Positions 51,280 through 59,917 of a stretch of 64,000 nucleotides of DNA are shown here, one piece after another (the first letter of the stretch is position 1; each line of letters opens with the position of its first letter). Where the stretch lies: NCBI GenBank assembly GCA_035551995.1, contig DASZME010000058.1:1-64000 (forward strand). Reading direction: 5' to 3'. Under the pieces are notes generated by a model. That model was not told the DNA's origin. It worked only from the letters and a program-made list of their open reading frames with translations, and did no database searches. A program made the position numbers and the translations under genes. This DNA is from RYN-428 sp035551995. Lineage in GTDB: Bacteria > Planctomycetota > Phycisphaerae > Tepidisphaerales > Tepidisphaeraceae.

Positions 51280-53532
51280 TTATACGAGCGGACTGGCCTG
51301 CTTGGTCTGGATAAGCTGCAAAATCTTACGCCACCACTGCCAGGAGAGCGGTTGCTTGCCGAGTTTGAAGCGGACCCAGGCTTTTTGTCCCGGCACGTAT
51401 TTCATGCCGGGATTTTGCATGGGGACGTCGATCTCAAATTCGTCGGTCATGAGCTTTTCGGGATGCTGCGGATTGACGGCGGCTTCTTCGCCGCTCTGAT
51501 TGGTCACGGCGGCGCCGGGGGATTTATCGGTGGCGTAGGGATTCAGCTGCGGCGCGCCCCCTTTCAGGGGCGTGCCGACGTCGGAGGCGAGTCGAATCCA
51601 GGCGTCCACGTTTTCGGCCAGGCCCGATGGATTCTTCGAATCCTTACGGACGATCACGCCCGATTCCTTTTGTTCAAGCAGCACGCGGATGACGAAATTG
51701 TCGGCTTGGATAACCGAGCCGATGTCATCCCCCTGCTTTAGATATTTGCCGCCCATGTCCTTTAGTTGCGGCGAAACCAATTCTCCGGAAATCGGAGCTC
51801 GCAGCGTGAGCTTGTCGCGCCGGCCGACGAGTTCGTCGAGCTTGGACTGCTCGGCGTCAAGCTGGTCCTGATCGATGGCGGCAAGATTCGCGTCATTGGG
51901 CCGGTCGGCCCGCATCTTGTCCTGATAATACTTGACGCGGAAACTGGTCGAATCGATATCCTTGTCCAGATCGGGGTCGTGGGCGACGAGGATGACGTCG
52001 CCGGGCGTGATGATCTTTCCGCGGGCGTCGCGAATCGGCCCGTGGAGGTACTGATGATCTTTCGCGACGATGTCGGTCACGAACCCACCCCATTCCGGGC
52101 GGACCGATTCATGGGCCTGGGCCTCGGCGACCCCGACTTCATCGACGTTCATCGGGAACGGAACAAACCCGATCAACACCACGACCGCCGCCGTCACCGC
52201 GACGGTGAAAATAGTGGCCCGAGTCCGCTTGCGGTGAAGCTCGGGATCGAGTGTGAGATACTTGAAGACTTTGAAGACCGGCACCGCCAGCCAGGTGACC
52301 AGGCCGCCGATCGCCATCAAAAGTCCGAGAATCGGAATCTGGAACGCGACGAGCAAAATGATGACCACGCCCACGAACGTGCGGTAGATCGAGCTGGTGA
52401 TGGAATAGAGCAGGAGCCACACGCGCTGCAACGGCGGCGGGAGGGGCTGTTGAAGCTTCACGCCGAAGATATGGCGTTTGATCAATCCCATCGAATAATC
52501 GCTGCTCTTTTGGCGCAGGTTCGGAATTTCCAGAAAATCGCTGAGGATGTAATAGCCGTCGTAACGCAGCAGCGGGTTGGCGTTAAAGACGAGGGTGGTA
52601 AAGCTGGCCACCAGCATCGCGTTAAAGGCAAGCTGGTTGATGACTTCAGTCGTCGGCGTGTATTTCCAGATGAACGCGCAGATCGCCGCGAAGAACAACT
52701 CGACGATCATGCCCGCGGCGCCGACGAAAATCCGGTGCCATTTATTGCGGAAACTCCAGGCGCTTGACGCATCCACATACGGCGTCGGAATGAACACCAG
52801 GAACATGATCCCCAGTTCGTGACATTCGCCGCCGAATCGTCGGCAGGAAAATGCGTGGCCCAGCTCGTGTATCAGTTTGATGAAACAGAAGACGAACCAG
52901 AGATAGAGCGCGTTGATCGGATTGGAATGCAGATTGACCGATTTTTCGGCGGCGTGAATGAGGTTGTGATCGCCGCCGCCGCTGCCCCACTCCGGGACCA
53001 GCGCGACGACCGCCGCCGTGAGCATGGCGATCCAGATCAGCGCTCCGAACTTGCTGAACAGCACGCGCGCGATCGGCATCCACAGTTTTAAGAATCGATC
53101 CGGATCCCACAGCGGGATGCGCGGGAACAGGACGTTCATCAGCCGATTCTGCATCTTCCGCTTGCTGAGGTTTTTGTGGCGGCGAAGCAAAACCGTGGCA
53201 TCCGGCGTCACGTCTGCGTCGACAAGATTGGCCGAATACAAATGGCTCAAAATCTGGATGACTTCCGGCTGGGTGGGCGCGTCGTCTTCGAGGGTTCCGC
53301 CGACCAGCTCCCACGCTTGTTCGACGGTTCGCGAGCCATCGAGGAGGCCGACAAAGCGATAGGCCGCGTCGGAAAGGCGGTGGTATTGGTTACCCGCCGG
53401 ATCGCGGACGACATACCAGCGTTCGCCGCGATAAAACTGGCGGGAGATCTGCGCCCCGGCTCGCAGCTTGGCCTTGAGGTTCGCCACGCGATACCAGGAT
53501 TCGGAAAATGTGGGGCGAAGTTGAAGCGTCAT
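51280..53532 (-). CDS. PqqD-like / M50 (site-2-protease-like) / HlyD fusion protein
   Basis: A 750-residue polytopic membrane protein. Residues about 25-106 have a PqqD-like pattern (WYVVRDPAGNQYHRLSDAAYRFVGLLDGSRTVEQAWE, then a QILSHLYSANLVD helix), as in RiPP-recognition elements. Transmembrane helices follow, with the zinc-protease motif HELGH at 222-226 and NPLLRYDGYY at 319-328, the second metal-ligand region of this M50 group. The C-terminal 270 residues form an HlyD-like module with a coiled coil (about 550-590) and a lipoyl-like barrel-sandwich. It lies 36 bases upstream of the secA2-like gene. Confidence 0.88.
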   Translation of the reverse strand: MTLQLRPTFSESWYRVANLKAKLRAGAQISRQFYRGERWYVVRDPAGNQYHRLSDAAYRFVGLLDGSRTVEQAWELVGGTLEDDAPTQPEVIQILSHLYSANLVDADVTPDATVLLRRHKNLSKRKMQNRLMNVLFPRIPLWDPDRFLKLWMPIARVLFSKFGALIWIAMLTAAVVALVPEWGSGGGDHNLIHAAEKSVNLHSNPINALYLWFVFCFIKLIHELGHAFSCRRFGGECHELGIMFLVFIPTPYVDASSAWSFRNKWHRIFVGAAGMIVELFFAAICAFIWKYTPTTEVINQLAFNAMLVASFTTLVFNANPLLRYDGYYILSDFLEIPNLRQKSSDYSMGLIKRHIFGVKLQQPLPPPLQRVWLLLYSITSSIYRTFVGVVIILLVAFQIPILGLLMAIGGLVTWLAVPVFKVFKYLTLDPELHRKRTRATIFTVAVTAAVVVLIGFVPFPMNVDEVGVAEAQAHESVRPEWGGFVTDIVAKDHQYLHGPIRDARGKIITPGDVILVAHDPDLDKDIDSTSFRVKYYQDKMRADRPNDANLAAIDQDQLDAEQSKLDELVGRRDKLTLRAPISGELVSPQLKDMGGKYLKQGDDIGSVIQADNFVIRVLLEQKESGVIVRKDSKNPSGLAENVDAWIRLASDVGTPLKGGAPQLNPYATDKSPGAAVTNQSGEEAAVNPQHPEKLMTDEFEIDVPMQNPGMKYVPGQKAWVRFKLGKQPLSWQWWRKILQLIQTKQASPLV

Positions 53533-53818
53533 TGGTTTTTATTCCGTGTTGATTCGGTGCGTCGGCCGTGGGCGATTCGCCGCGTCGTGGTCAAAATTCC
53601 CGGCCACGCGGATCTTGAAAAACGATCCTGCAATACGCGCGTTTAACGGACTTTTTAACCACGGATGACGTGGATGGTCGCGGACAAAACCGACGGCCAA
53701 GCAGGGTTTTTCCGCCGTATCCGCGCCGATCCGCAAAGTCCGGGCTCATCGATTCTTCATCCAAAGCGTCGCCGGCATCGCCCGCGCGGGACGCCGATCG
53801 AATTTCCGGTTTGCGATC

Positions 53819-55870
53819 TCATTCCCAGAACTTCCAAACGCTGCCCGGGCCGCCCATCCACAGCTTGAGCTTGAGGAAGTCGGTCAGGCGATGCGTCCAA
53901 ATCCAAATGATGCGCCGCGGGGCGACATCGACGCGCGCCTCGCCGGCCATGCCCGGACGCCATGATTCGCTGGCTTTGCTCGGATCGATCGTGCCGTACA
54001 CCTTGAAGACGTTGTTCCCTTCCTTGGGCTGACCCAGCGGGATGATGCGATCGACGGTGAATTCGAACTTCTGATCCGGCAGGGCGTTGGTCGCGAATCT
54101 GCCCTTGGCATGGTCACTTTCCTTGATGTCCTGAATATCGCGGTCATTCACTTCCAACTCGATCCGGAGGTTCTCGGGCGTGCCGATCTCAAACAGCACG
54201 TCGCCTTGCTTGACCGGCGCCTTGAATTTGTCTTCCAGATCGCCCTTGAGAATCTGCCCGCCGAACGGAGCCTTGATAACCGCTCGATCAATTTGATTCT
54301 GAAGATAATCGGCCTCGCAGCGGGCTTCCTCGGCCTCGTCCAAAGCCATTTCCGATTCGGCGGTCTTGTCTTCGGCGCGATATTTTTCCGATTCGCGGCG
54401 CTTGGTGCTCATACGCGCCTTGGCTTCGCCGAGCTTGATTCGAAGGTCGGTGGTGTCAAGTTCGACGAGAATGTCGCCCTCGTTCACCATGTCGCCCGGT
54501 TTGATTTTACGAGTGCCGTTCGGATCGATATGGCCCGCTTTATCCACCATCGCGATGCGCGAAATATATCCGTCCGACGGAGCGGTGACCGAATGCGGCG
54601 CGATCGGCGCAAACTCAAAAGGGGCGCTGACGTGGTACATCGGCTTGTACCATCCCTGCGAGATGAAGACGATGATGCCGATCACCAGCAACGTGCAGAT
54701 CTTCACCAGCATGTGCTTGGGACCGACCACCATCTTCAGGCCCTCGCGGGCGCTGAGGCCGGCCTTGGTGACCAGCCAGCGGTCATTGGAATGGCGATCG
54801 AAAAGCTGCGGGGCCAGCAGATCGACGGCGATTGACAATCCGCGCGCCACGTTGGGGGTGGGCACATGGCCCGGCAGAAACTCCAGCGTGACCACGCCGA
54901 CGATCTCGGCGCGCTGGCGCAGCGGCAGCGACAGGATGGAATGGCCGCCCTGATTCCTCGAAAGCACGGCGGCGTCGCGGGTGACGTTGTCGCTGCTGTT
55001 TTCGCCGGACGGGTCGTACTCGACGATCTGTTCCTGATCGACGCACTCTTCCATCACTTTTTCGAGCAGGACGATCAATTCCTGTTTCTTGTCGAATTCT
55101 TCGGTATGCGACAGGGCGCGCACCTTGACGTTGCGGCCCTTGATCCAGCCGAGCGAAACGCGGGTGGCGCCGGAACGGGTGGCAAGTTCGTTGCAGAGAT
55201 TCATCGCCGCCGATTCAAACCCCTCGGCGGTCGCGACGGCGGTGCTGAGCTGCATCGCATGCTGGTGCGTCTCGGCGATCGCGCGATTTTGTTCGGAGGT
55301 TCGGCGAAGGGTGAACAGCTCGAAATAGCCCGCGACAAGCTGCATCGACATGAGCCGTTGCTTGGCGCGCTCGATGTTGATGCATCGCGTCACGACCGCG
55401 CTGACGGCGACGACGGTGTTGTCGGCGCGAAGCAGCGTGACGAGGCAGAACTGACTCTCGGCGGCGTCATTGGGGCCACCCACTTCGATCGCGCCGTCCT
55501 TGCCCTGGGCAATGCACGGCTTGACGAGGTTCTGGAACGCGTCGAGCGCGGCGGTGCGCGCTTCGGGCGTGCTGGCGTCGGGGCGAACGTGGGCGATCGG
55601 GCGAAGATTCAAGGCGTCGCCCTCCCCGCGCTCGATCAGGAACCCGGCCGCTTCGGTGCCGACGACGGTGATCGCCTGCGCGGTGAGCAGCGAGTTCATG
55701 AACGCCGGCAGATTGGCCGCTTCGATGAGTTGAGTCACCAGTTGCGCGCGGCCGCTGCCCGTGCCGGGCTGTTGCGCCCTTTGTTGTTGACTTGATTCCT
55801 GATTTTCTTCAATCGTACTGGATGCCACAACGCCACCTGCTCTTTCGAAAGAACCCACGGTCCGCGACAC
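53819..55870 (-). CDS. GAF-domain HlyD-family membrane protein
   Basis: A 683-residue protein. Residues about 40-190 and 205-355 look like tandem GAF-type sensor domains (the second has SILSLPLRQRAEIVGVVTLEF, typical of the GAF core). A transmembrane helix at about 387-407 is followed by an HlyD adaptor module (SVTAPSDGYI, PGDMVNEGDILVELDTTDLRIKLGEAKA, RAVIKAPFGGQI, then barrel domains). The order implies cytoplasmic sensing linked to a periplasmic adaptor. It starts with GTG at 55870; a GTG at 55828 behind AGGTGG is also possible. Gap to the next gene: 286 bases without a recognised feature. Confidence 0.88.
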   Translation of the reverse strand: MSRTVGSFERAGGVVASSTIEENQESSQQQRAQQPGTGSGRAQLVTQLIEAANLPAFMNSLLTAQAITVVGTEAAGFLIERGEGDALNLRPIAHVRPDASTPEARTAALDAFQNLVKPCIAQGKDGAIEVGGPNDAAESQFCLVTLLRADNTVVAVSAVVTRCINIERAKQRLMSMQLVAGYFELFTLRRTSEQNRAIAETHQHAMQLSTAVATAEGFESAAMNLCNELATRSGATRVSLGWIKGRNVKVRALSHTEEFDKKQELIVLLEKVMEECVDQEQIVEYDPSGENSSDNVTRDAAVLSRNQGGHSILSLPLRQRAEIVGVVTLEFLPGHVPTPNVARGLSIAVDLLAPQLFDRHSNDRWLVTKAGLSAREGLKMVVGPKHMLVKICTLLVIGIIVFISQGWYKPMYHVSAPFEFAPIAPHSVTAPSDGYISRIAMVDKAGHIDPNGTRKIKPGDMVNEGDILVELDTTDLRIKLGEAKARMSTKRRESEKYRAEDKTAESEMALDEAEEARCEADYLQNQIDRAVIKAPFGGQILKGDLEDKFKAPVKQGDVLFEIGTPENLRIELEVNDRDIQDIKESDHAKGRFATNALPDQKFEFTVDRIIPLGQPKEGNNVFKVYGTIDPSKASESWRPGMAGEARVDVAPRRIIWIWTHRLTDFLKLKLWMGGPGSVWKFWE

Positions 55871-55885
55871 GCAAACACCGATAAC

Positions 55886-56752
55886 TTACCGCGCCGGATG
55901 GGCCACGGCCACTTTTTCGCCGAGTTTTACCTCGACCTGAAGACCCGATCGCATGTGATTGGGATTGTCCAGTTGCAGCCGGATGCGCTGTGTCCCCGCC
56001 GCCGCATTGGCCACCGGATTAAAGTAAATCAACTCACCGGAAAGCCACGGCTGGTCGCCGGCATAACGCACGTCGATTTTCTGTTTCAGCGCCAGCGACC
56101 CCGCGATTCCGATCGGGACATCCACTTCCACGTACAACGGCTCATTGAGCACGATCATCATGCACGGCGTCTTTGGATCGTTGGTCGCCAACTCGCCGGC
56201 GTGCACGTTGATCTTCTGAACGATCCCGTCGATCGTCGCGATCAATTTCTTCTGCGCGATCTTGGCTTTCTCCGCGTCGGCCTCAAGCTTTTTCTGCTCG
56301 GTCTCCTGCTCGGCAAGCGTCACGCGGATCTGCCCGATTACGACATCAAGCTTGGCCTTTTCCAGTTCGCTCTCGCCGAGAACTTTCTGGTCGGACATCT
56401 TTTGCGAGCGTTTGAGTTCGACTTTCTTCTGCTCCAGGTCCGCCTTGGCGGCGTCGATCTGCAAGGCGGCGTTTTTTTGGTCCGCTTCCTTTACCAGAAG
56501 ATCGGCCTGCTCGACGCTGTCGTCCTGCTGGGCGACGACGTCGCCCTTCTTGACGATGTCGCCCTCCTTCACCATGACCTGGCTCACGACGCCCGGCACA
56601 TTGAAGTTAAGCCCGCGCTGATCGGAGGGGTTGGTGATTCCCGGGCTCTGCGTTCGATAGCCGTCGGCGGCCGGCGCGGAGGCGCCGGTAAGGCCCACGA
56701 CGGCGAGAATGGACGCGGCCGCCAAGCGGCAAAACAATTCGGATTTAAGCAT
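55886..56752 (-). CDS. HlyD-family periplasmic adaptor
   Basis: A 288-residue exported protein. From the ATG at 56752, residues 1-29 form a signal peptide. The body is an HlyD/RND-adaptor fold: a barrel-sandwich half (NVPGVVSQVMVKEGDIVKKGDVVAQQDD), a long coiled-coil hairpin (about 85-160), the second half (ATIDGIVQKINVHAGELA), and a beta-barrel. It is the first gene of the operon, 15 bases upstream of the GAF-HlyD gene. No RND pump, ABC exporter or TolC gene is seen next to it. Confidence 0.9.
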   Translation of the reverse strand: MLKSELFCRLAAASILAVVGLTGASAPAADGYRTQSPGITNPSDQRGLNFNVPGVVSQVMVKEGDIVKKGDVVAQQDDSVEQADLLVKEADQKNAALQIDAAKADLEQKKVELKRSQKMSDQKVLGESELEKAKLDVVIGQIRVTLAEQETEQKKLEADAEKAKIAQKKLIATIDGIVQKINVHAGELATNDPKTPCMMIVLNEPLYVEVDVPIGIAGSLALKQKIDVRYAGDQPWLSGELIYFNPVANAAAGTQRIRLQLDNPNHMRSGLQVEVKLGEKVAVAHPAR

Positions 56753-57114
56753 GAGGATGAACCCCGCTGTCTCGCTGACGAGACGACTATACACCGAAAA
56801 CCGTCTCTTGCCCGCACAAACCATGCGGCCGGCAATGCACCCGGTTCGGGAAACCAAACGTCGCCGCGGAACACTCCACGGCTTGCCGAGTCGCCGGCAT
56901 ATACCGGCTATCTTACCCAGACGTCACTAATGAATCGAACGAATCCCCCTTCGCTCTTAACGCCACTTAATTAAATACGCCATGAGTGTGAGGATCGTGC
57001 AAGGGTTATTGGACGAAATTCCCAAGTTTTTCGTCGATCGCACGGTCCGATTACTCCGCTCCACCCGCTTGCTGACATACGACGGCCCTAAAATTCGGTT
57101 CGCCGGAAAAATCT
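56753..57114. other. Gap upstream of the HlyD/SecA2 operon
   Basis: About 360 bases without a convincing gene. A TATAGT box on the minus strand near 56790 is a possible -10 element for the operon, but no good -35 is present at the right distance. A short stem (GTCTCG...CGAGAC, about 56772-56787) lies in the expected leader. The far part is ordinary AT-richer sequence. Confidence 0.4.
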
Positions 57115-57495
57115 TCATCCATATCCTAATTGATTAAGGTCTTCCTCGTCGAGCCCGAACAGGTGTCCAATTTCATGCAAAACGGTTATTCGGACCTAGT
57201 CTACCAATTCGTCCTCACTGTCGCAGGCCAACTGCACGTCTTCCTGAAAAATATAAATAACGTCCGGCATCGTTCCCGACTGCTCGACGCTTCGCTCCGT
57301 CAATGGCCGCCCATGATACAGCCCAAGAAGCAAATGACCCTTTTCCAGACCAACGCTCTGACGCTGCTTCGGCGACGATCGATCCCGCACTTCAACCGGC
57401 ACTTCCTCGAGAAACCGCGCGAACTGCTCGGGGAGCAGTTCCAACGCCTGCTCGACAAGCTGGCCAAACCGCTGTTTGCTCACTTGATACGCCAT
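57115..57495 (-). pseudogene. Zincin-like metallopeptidase (PF06262 type) interrupted by in-frame TAG
   Basis: The frame from the ATG at 57495 encodes 99 residues typical of the small zincin-like metallopeptidase family (FGQLVEQALELLPEQFARFLEEVPVEV, then LLGLYHGRPLTERS, MPDVIYIFQ) and then meets TAG at 57198-57196. Directly after, in the same frame, come VRITVLHEIGHLFGLDEEDLNQLGYG-type codons, i.e. the HExxH zinc site and the normal C-terminus, to TGA at 57115-57117. The full length (about 126 residues) is that of the family. A CAG-to-TAG change would explain the break. The short product lacks the active site. Confidence 0.85.
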
Positions 57496-57582
57496 AGATA
57501 GAATCCGTGTCACCGAGCCAACGGCGCCGGGCGATCTTCATTGTAGGATGCTCGGTTCTCCCATCTTGTTTCGAGGAATTGA

Positions 57583-58608
57583 ATGCCACGATTTCACCTT
57601 CCGCTCCTTGCTTTTTCGTTTCTGGCCCTTTGTATTCCCTGCGGTTGCGGCATGACCAGTTTTTTGATCACGCCCGTCGAAAACTCAAGCGAACTCAAAG
57701 AAGAAGTCGTCGCGGCGGCAAGCGGGTTTTGGGAGGGCAAGATCGCCATCATTCCCATCGAAGGCGCGCTGTCCAATTCAAAAGGCGGCGGATTGATCGG
57801 CACGCCCACCGAAAACGCGATGAGTCTCTTCACCCAGCAGCTCGAGCGGGCCGCGGCCGACGCATCGGTCAAGGCGATCGTGCTGCGCGTGAATTCGCCC
57901 GGCGGCACCGTCAGTTCCGCCGACGCCATGTACAACATGCTCTGCCGATTCCGAAAGAAAACCGGCAAGCCGATCGTCTCTTCCATGCAGGAAGTCGGCG
58001 CGAGCGGCGCCTATTACCTTTCATGCGCGGCCGACAAGATCGTCGCTCAGCCCACCAGCCTGGTCGGGAGCATCGGCGTCATCTTCGAGAGCATGGAGTT
58101 TTCCGGCACCCTCGACAAGATCGGCGCGAGGTCATGGGCGATTACCAGCGGCCCGCTCAAGGAGATGGGATCTCCATTTAAGCCGTTGGAACCGCGCGAA
58201 CAGGTCGTCATGCAGGAGATGGTGGAAGAATATTTCGAGCGATTCGTAGGCATCGTCGCCACGAACCGGCCGATCGTCGAAGAGCGGCGCGCCGATGTCC
58301 GCGACTATAAAAAGCCCGATTACGCCGGGATATTCAGCGGACGAATTTTCAGCGGTCTGGAAGGAAAAAAACTCGGCCTGGTCGATCAGCTTGGATTGTT
58401 GAGCGATGCGATCGATTTGGCGAAAAATCTTGGCAAAGCGCCCGGCGCCGAGGTTATCATCTATCGGCGTCCTTATGGTTATTCCGGCTCGATCTATGCG
58501 TCGAGCAGCCTCACGCCGCCGAAATCCAGCGGCGCGACGTTCGATCTGCCGGGCGTTCAGTCGTTTGTTCCGGCGGGATTCTACTATATGTGGAGGCCCG
58601 GGATATGA
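57583..58608 (+). CDS. Signal peptide peptidase SppA-like (S49) serine protease
   Basis: A 341-residue exported or lipid-anchored protein. A hydrophobic signal ends near IPCGCG (residues 18-23), although the lipobox is not canonical. The protease domain has AIVLRVNSPGGTV (about 98-110), the catalytic serine in VGASGAYYLS (Ser141) and the catalytic lysine in SGPLKEMGSP (Lys193), as in the Ser-Lys dyad of SppA. The length fits the short, tetra- or octameric bacterial SppA. It degrades cleaved signal peptides in the membrane. GAGGAATTGA precedes the ATG. Confidence 0.9.
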   Translation: MPRFHLPLLAFSFLALCIPCGCGMTSFLITPVENSSELKEEVVAAASGFWEGKIAIIPIEGALSNSKGGGLIGTPTENAMSLFTQQLERAAADASVKAIVLRVNSPGGTVSSADAMYNMLCRFRKKTGKPIVSSMQEVGASGAYYLSCAADKIVAQPTSLVGSIGVIFESMEFSGTLDKIGARSWAITSGPLKEMGSPFKPLEPREQVVMQEMVEEYFERFVGIVATNRPIVEERRADVRDYKKPDYAGIFSGRIFSGLEGKKLGLVDQLGLLSDAIDLAKNLGKAPGAEVIIYRRPYGYSGSIYASSSLTPPKSSGATFDLPGVQSFVPAGFYYMWRPGI

Positions 58609-58775
58609 ATCCGCTTGATGACTTGGTGGAAATCGTGCGACGGATCGTCGTTTTTTAGAGAACCCAATATGATGCGTGCGCGGCATAATGGATGGTTGAG
58701 CCGCCCTGCTTTCGCGGCGGCTAAACCGTCAGGCGTGCTTTGCGCGATGAATCGGTCCAGCGTTCGTTCAATGTC

Positions 58776-59858
58776 ATGATATCTATCACCTGCAATCAAT
58801 GTAAGACGGTGCTGACGATCGACGATGCGTTTGCCGGCGGCGTGTGCCGGTGCCAGCACTGCGGCACCATCCAGACGGTCCCGGCCCATTTCAAGGGAAA
58901 CGCCACCCCGGCTGCATATGTAAACCCGTCGGCGGCGGTCGCGAAAAATCTATACCAGAATCAAAGCGCGGCCCGTGCGCCGGCCGGTTCAGGCAGTTCT
59001 GTCTCCCCGAGCGGATTGGACGAGTTGGCCCAGGTCGTCGCCAGCAGCGGATTGGGCGGCAGCGGACTCAGTTCCCCCGCCCTGCGATCAAGCCAGACCG
59101 TCGCCGCCCAAACCCAGCCGCAGCAAACAGCTCCGGTCGTCACGCCCGATTACAGCGTCAAGCGGAAAAAACCACCGATCCTTCCGATCGCCGTCGCCGG
59201 CGGGGTGGCGGGTCTGGCCATCGTCGCGGCGATCGCCTTCTTCGTCATGCGCGGCGGGTCCGACGCCACCGGCGGCGGCTCCAACTCCGGCGCCAACTCC
59301 GGCGCCGGCGGCGCGGCGGGAACCGGCGGACCCGCCTTCTGCGGCGTCAATCTCGTCTTCAACGGCAACGTCGTCTATGTTCTCGACCGCGCCAACAGCA
59401 TTCGCGACGAGTTTGACACGCTCGTCGCCGCCACCTTCCAGTCCATCAAGTCTCTCGGCCCCGATCGCAAGTTCGCCGTCGTCCTCTGGAACAACGGCGC
59501 CGACGACACCGCCTTCCCCGAACAGGGCATGCGCAACGCCACAAGCGACCAGGTCGATCAGCTTCAAAAGAAATTCGACGGCGTGCAAGCCACCGGCAGC
59601 AGCAGCGTGGCCGGGGCGCTGGAAGTGGCCGTCGCGCGAAACCCGGGCGCGATCATCATCGTCACCGCCAAGTCGACTCTCGACGACAAAGACGCCGAGG
59701 CCCTTACGGCGGCCCAGGAGAAATCGGGCGGAAAAATCAAGTTCTACGCGTTTGTCGTCGGCAGCGTCGACAACCCCGTCCTTAAAATGTTCGTGAAGAC
59801 CAGCGGCGGGCAGTACCGCCTTCTCAGCGATAAAGACCTTCGCGCGGCGACCCAGTGA
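58776..59858 (+). CDS. Zinc-ribbon membrane protein with vWA-like C-terminal domain
   Basis: A 360-residue protein. From the ATG at 58776, the first 35 residues hold a zinc ribbon (CNQCKTVL ... CRCQHCGT). A disordered Ser/Gln/Pro linker leads to a transmembrane helix (about 137-157), a Gly/Ser-rich spacer, and a C-terminal von Willebrand A-like domain (VNLVFNGNVVYVLDRANSIRDEFDTL... with D-x-A-x-S in place of DxSxS, and GSSSVAGALEVAVARNPGAIIIVTAK). The layout is common in planctomycete membrane proteins of unknown role. Confidence 0.75.
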   Translation: MISITCNQCKTVLTIDDAFAGGVCRCQHCGTIQTVPAHFKGNATPAAYVNPSAAVAKNLYQNQSAARAPAGSGSSVSPSGLDELAQVVASSGLGGSGLSSPALRSSQTVAAQTQPQQTAPVVTPDYSVKRKKPPILPIAVAGGVAGLAIVAAIAFFVMRGGSDATGGGSNSGANSGAGGAAGTGGPAFCGVNLVFNGNVVYVLDRANSIRDEFDTLVAATFQSIKSLGPDRKFAVVLWNNGADDTAFPEQGMRNATSDQVDQLQKKFDGVQATGSSSVAGALEVAVARNPGAIIIVTAKSTLDDKDAEALTAAQEKSGGKIKFYAFVVGSVDNPVLKMFVKTSGGQYRLLSDKDLRAATQ

Positions 59859-59917
59859 GCGCCCCGATAGCCGTGCGGGTGAGAACAGATTCGTCCCAAA
59901 AACGAGGAACCCACATC

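Noticed and set aside
57115..57198. Programmed amber readthrough or pyrrolysine insertion in the metallopeptidase
   Set aside because: No recoding signal or Pyl genes are seen, and pyrrolysine is not expected at this place; a nonsense mutation or sequencing error is simpler.
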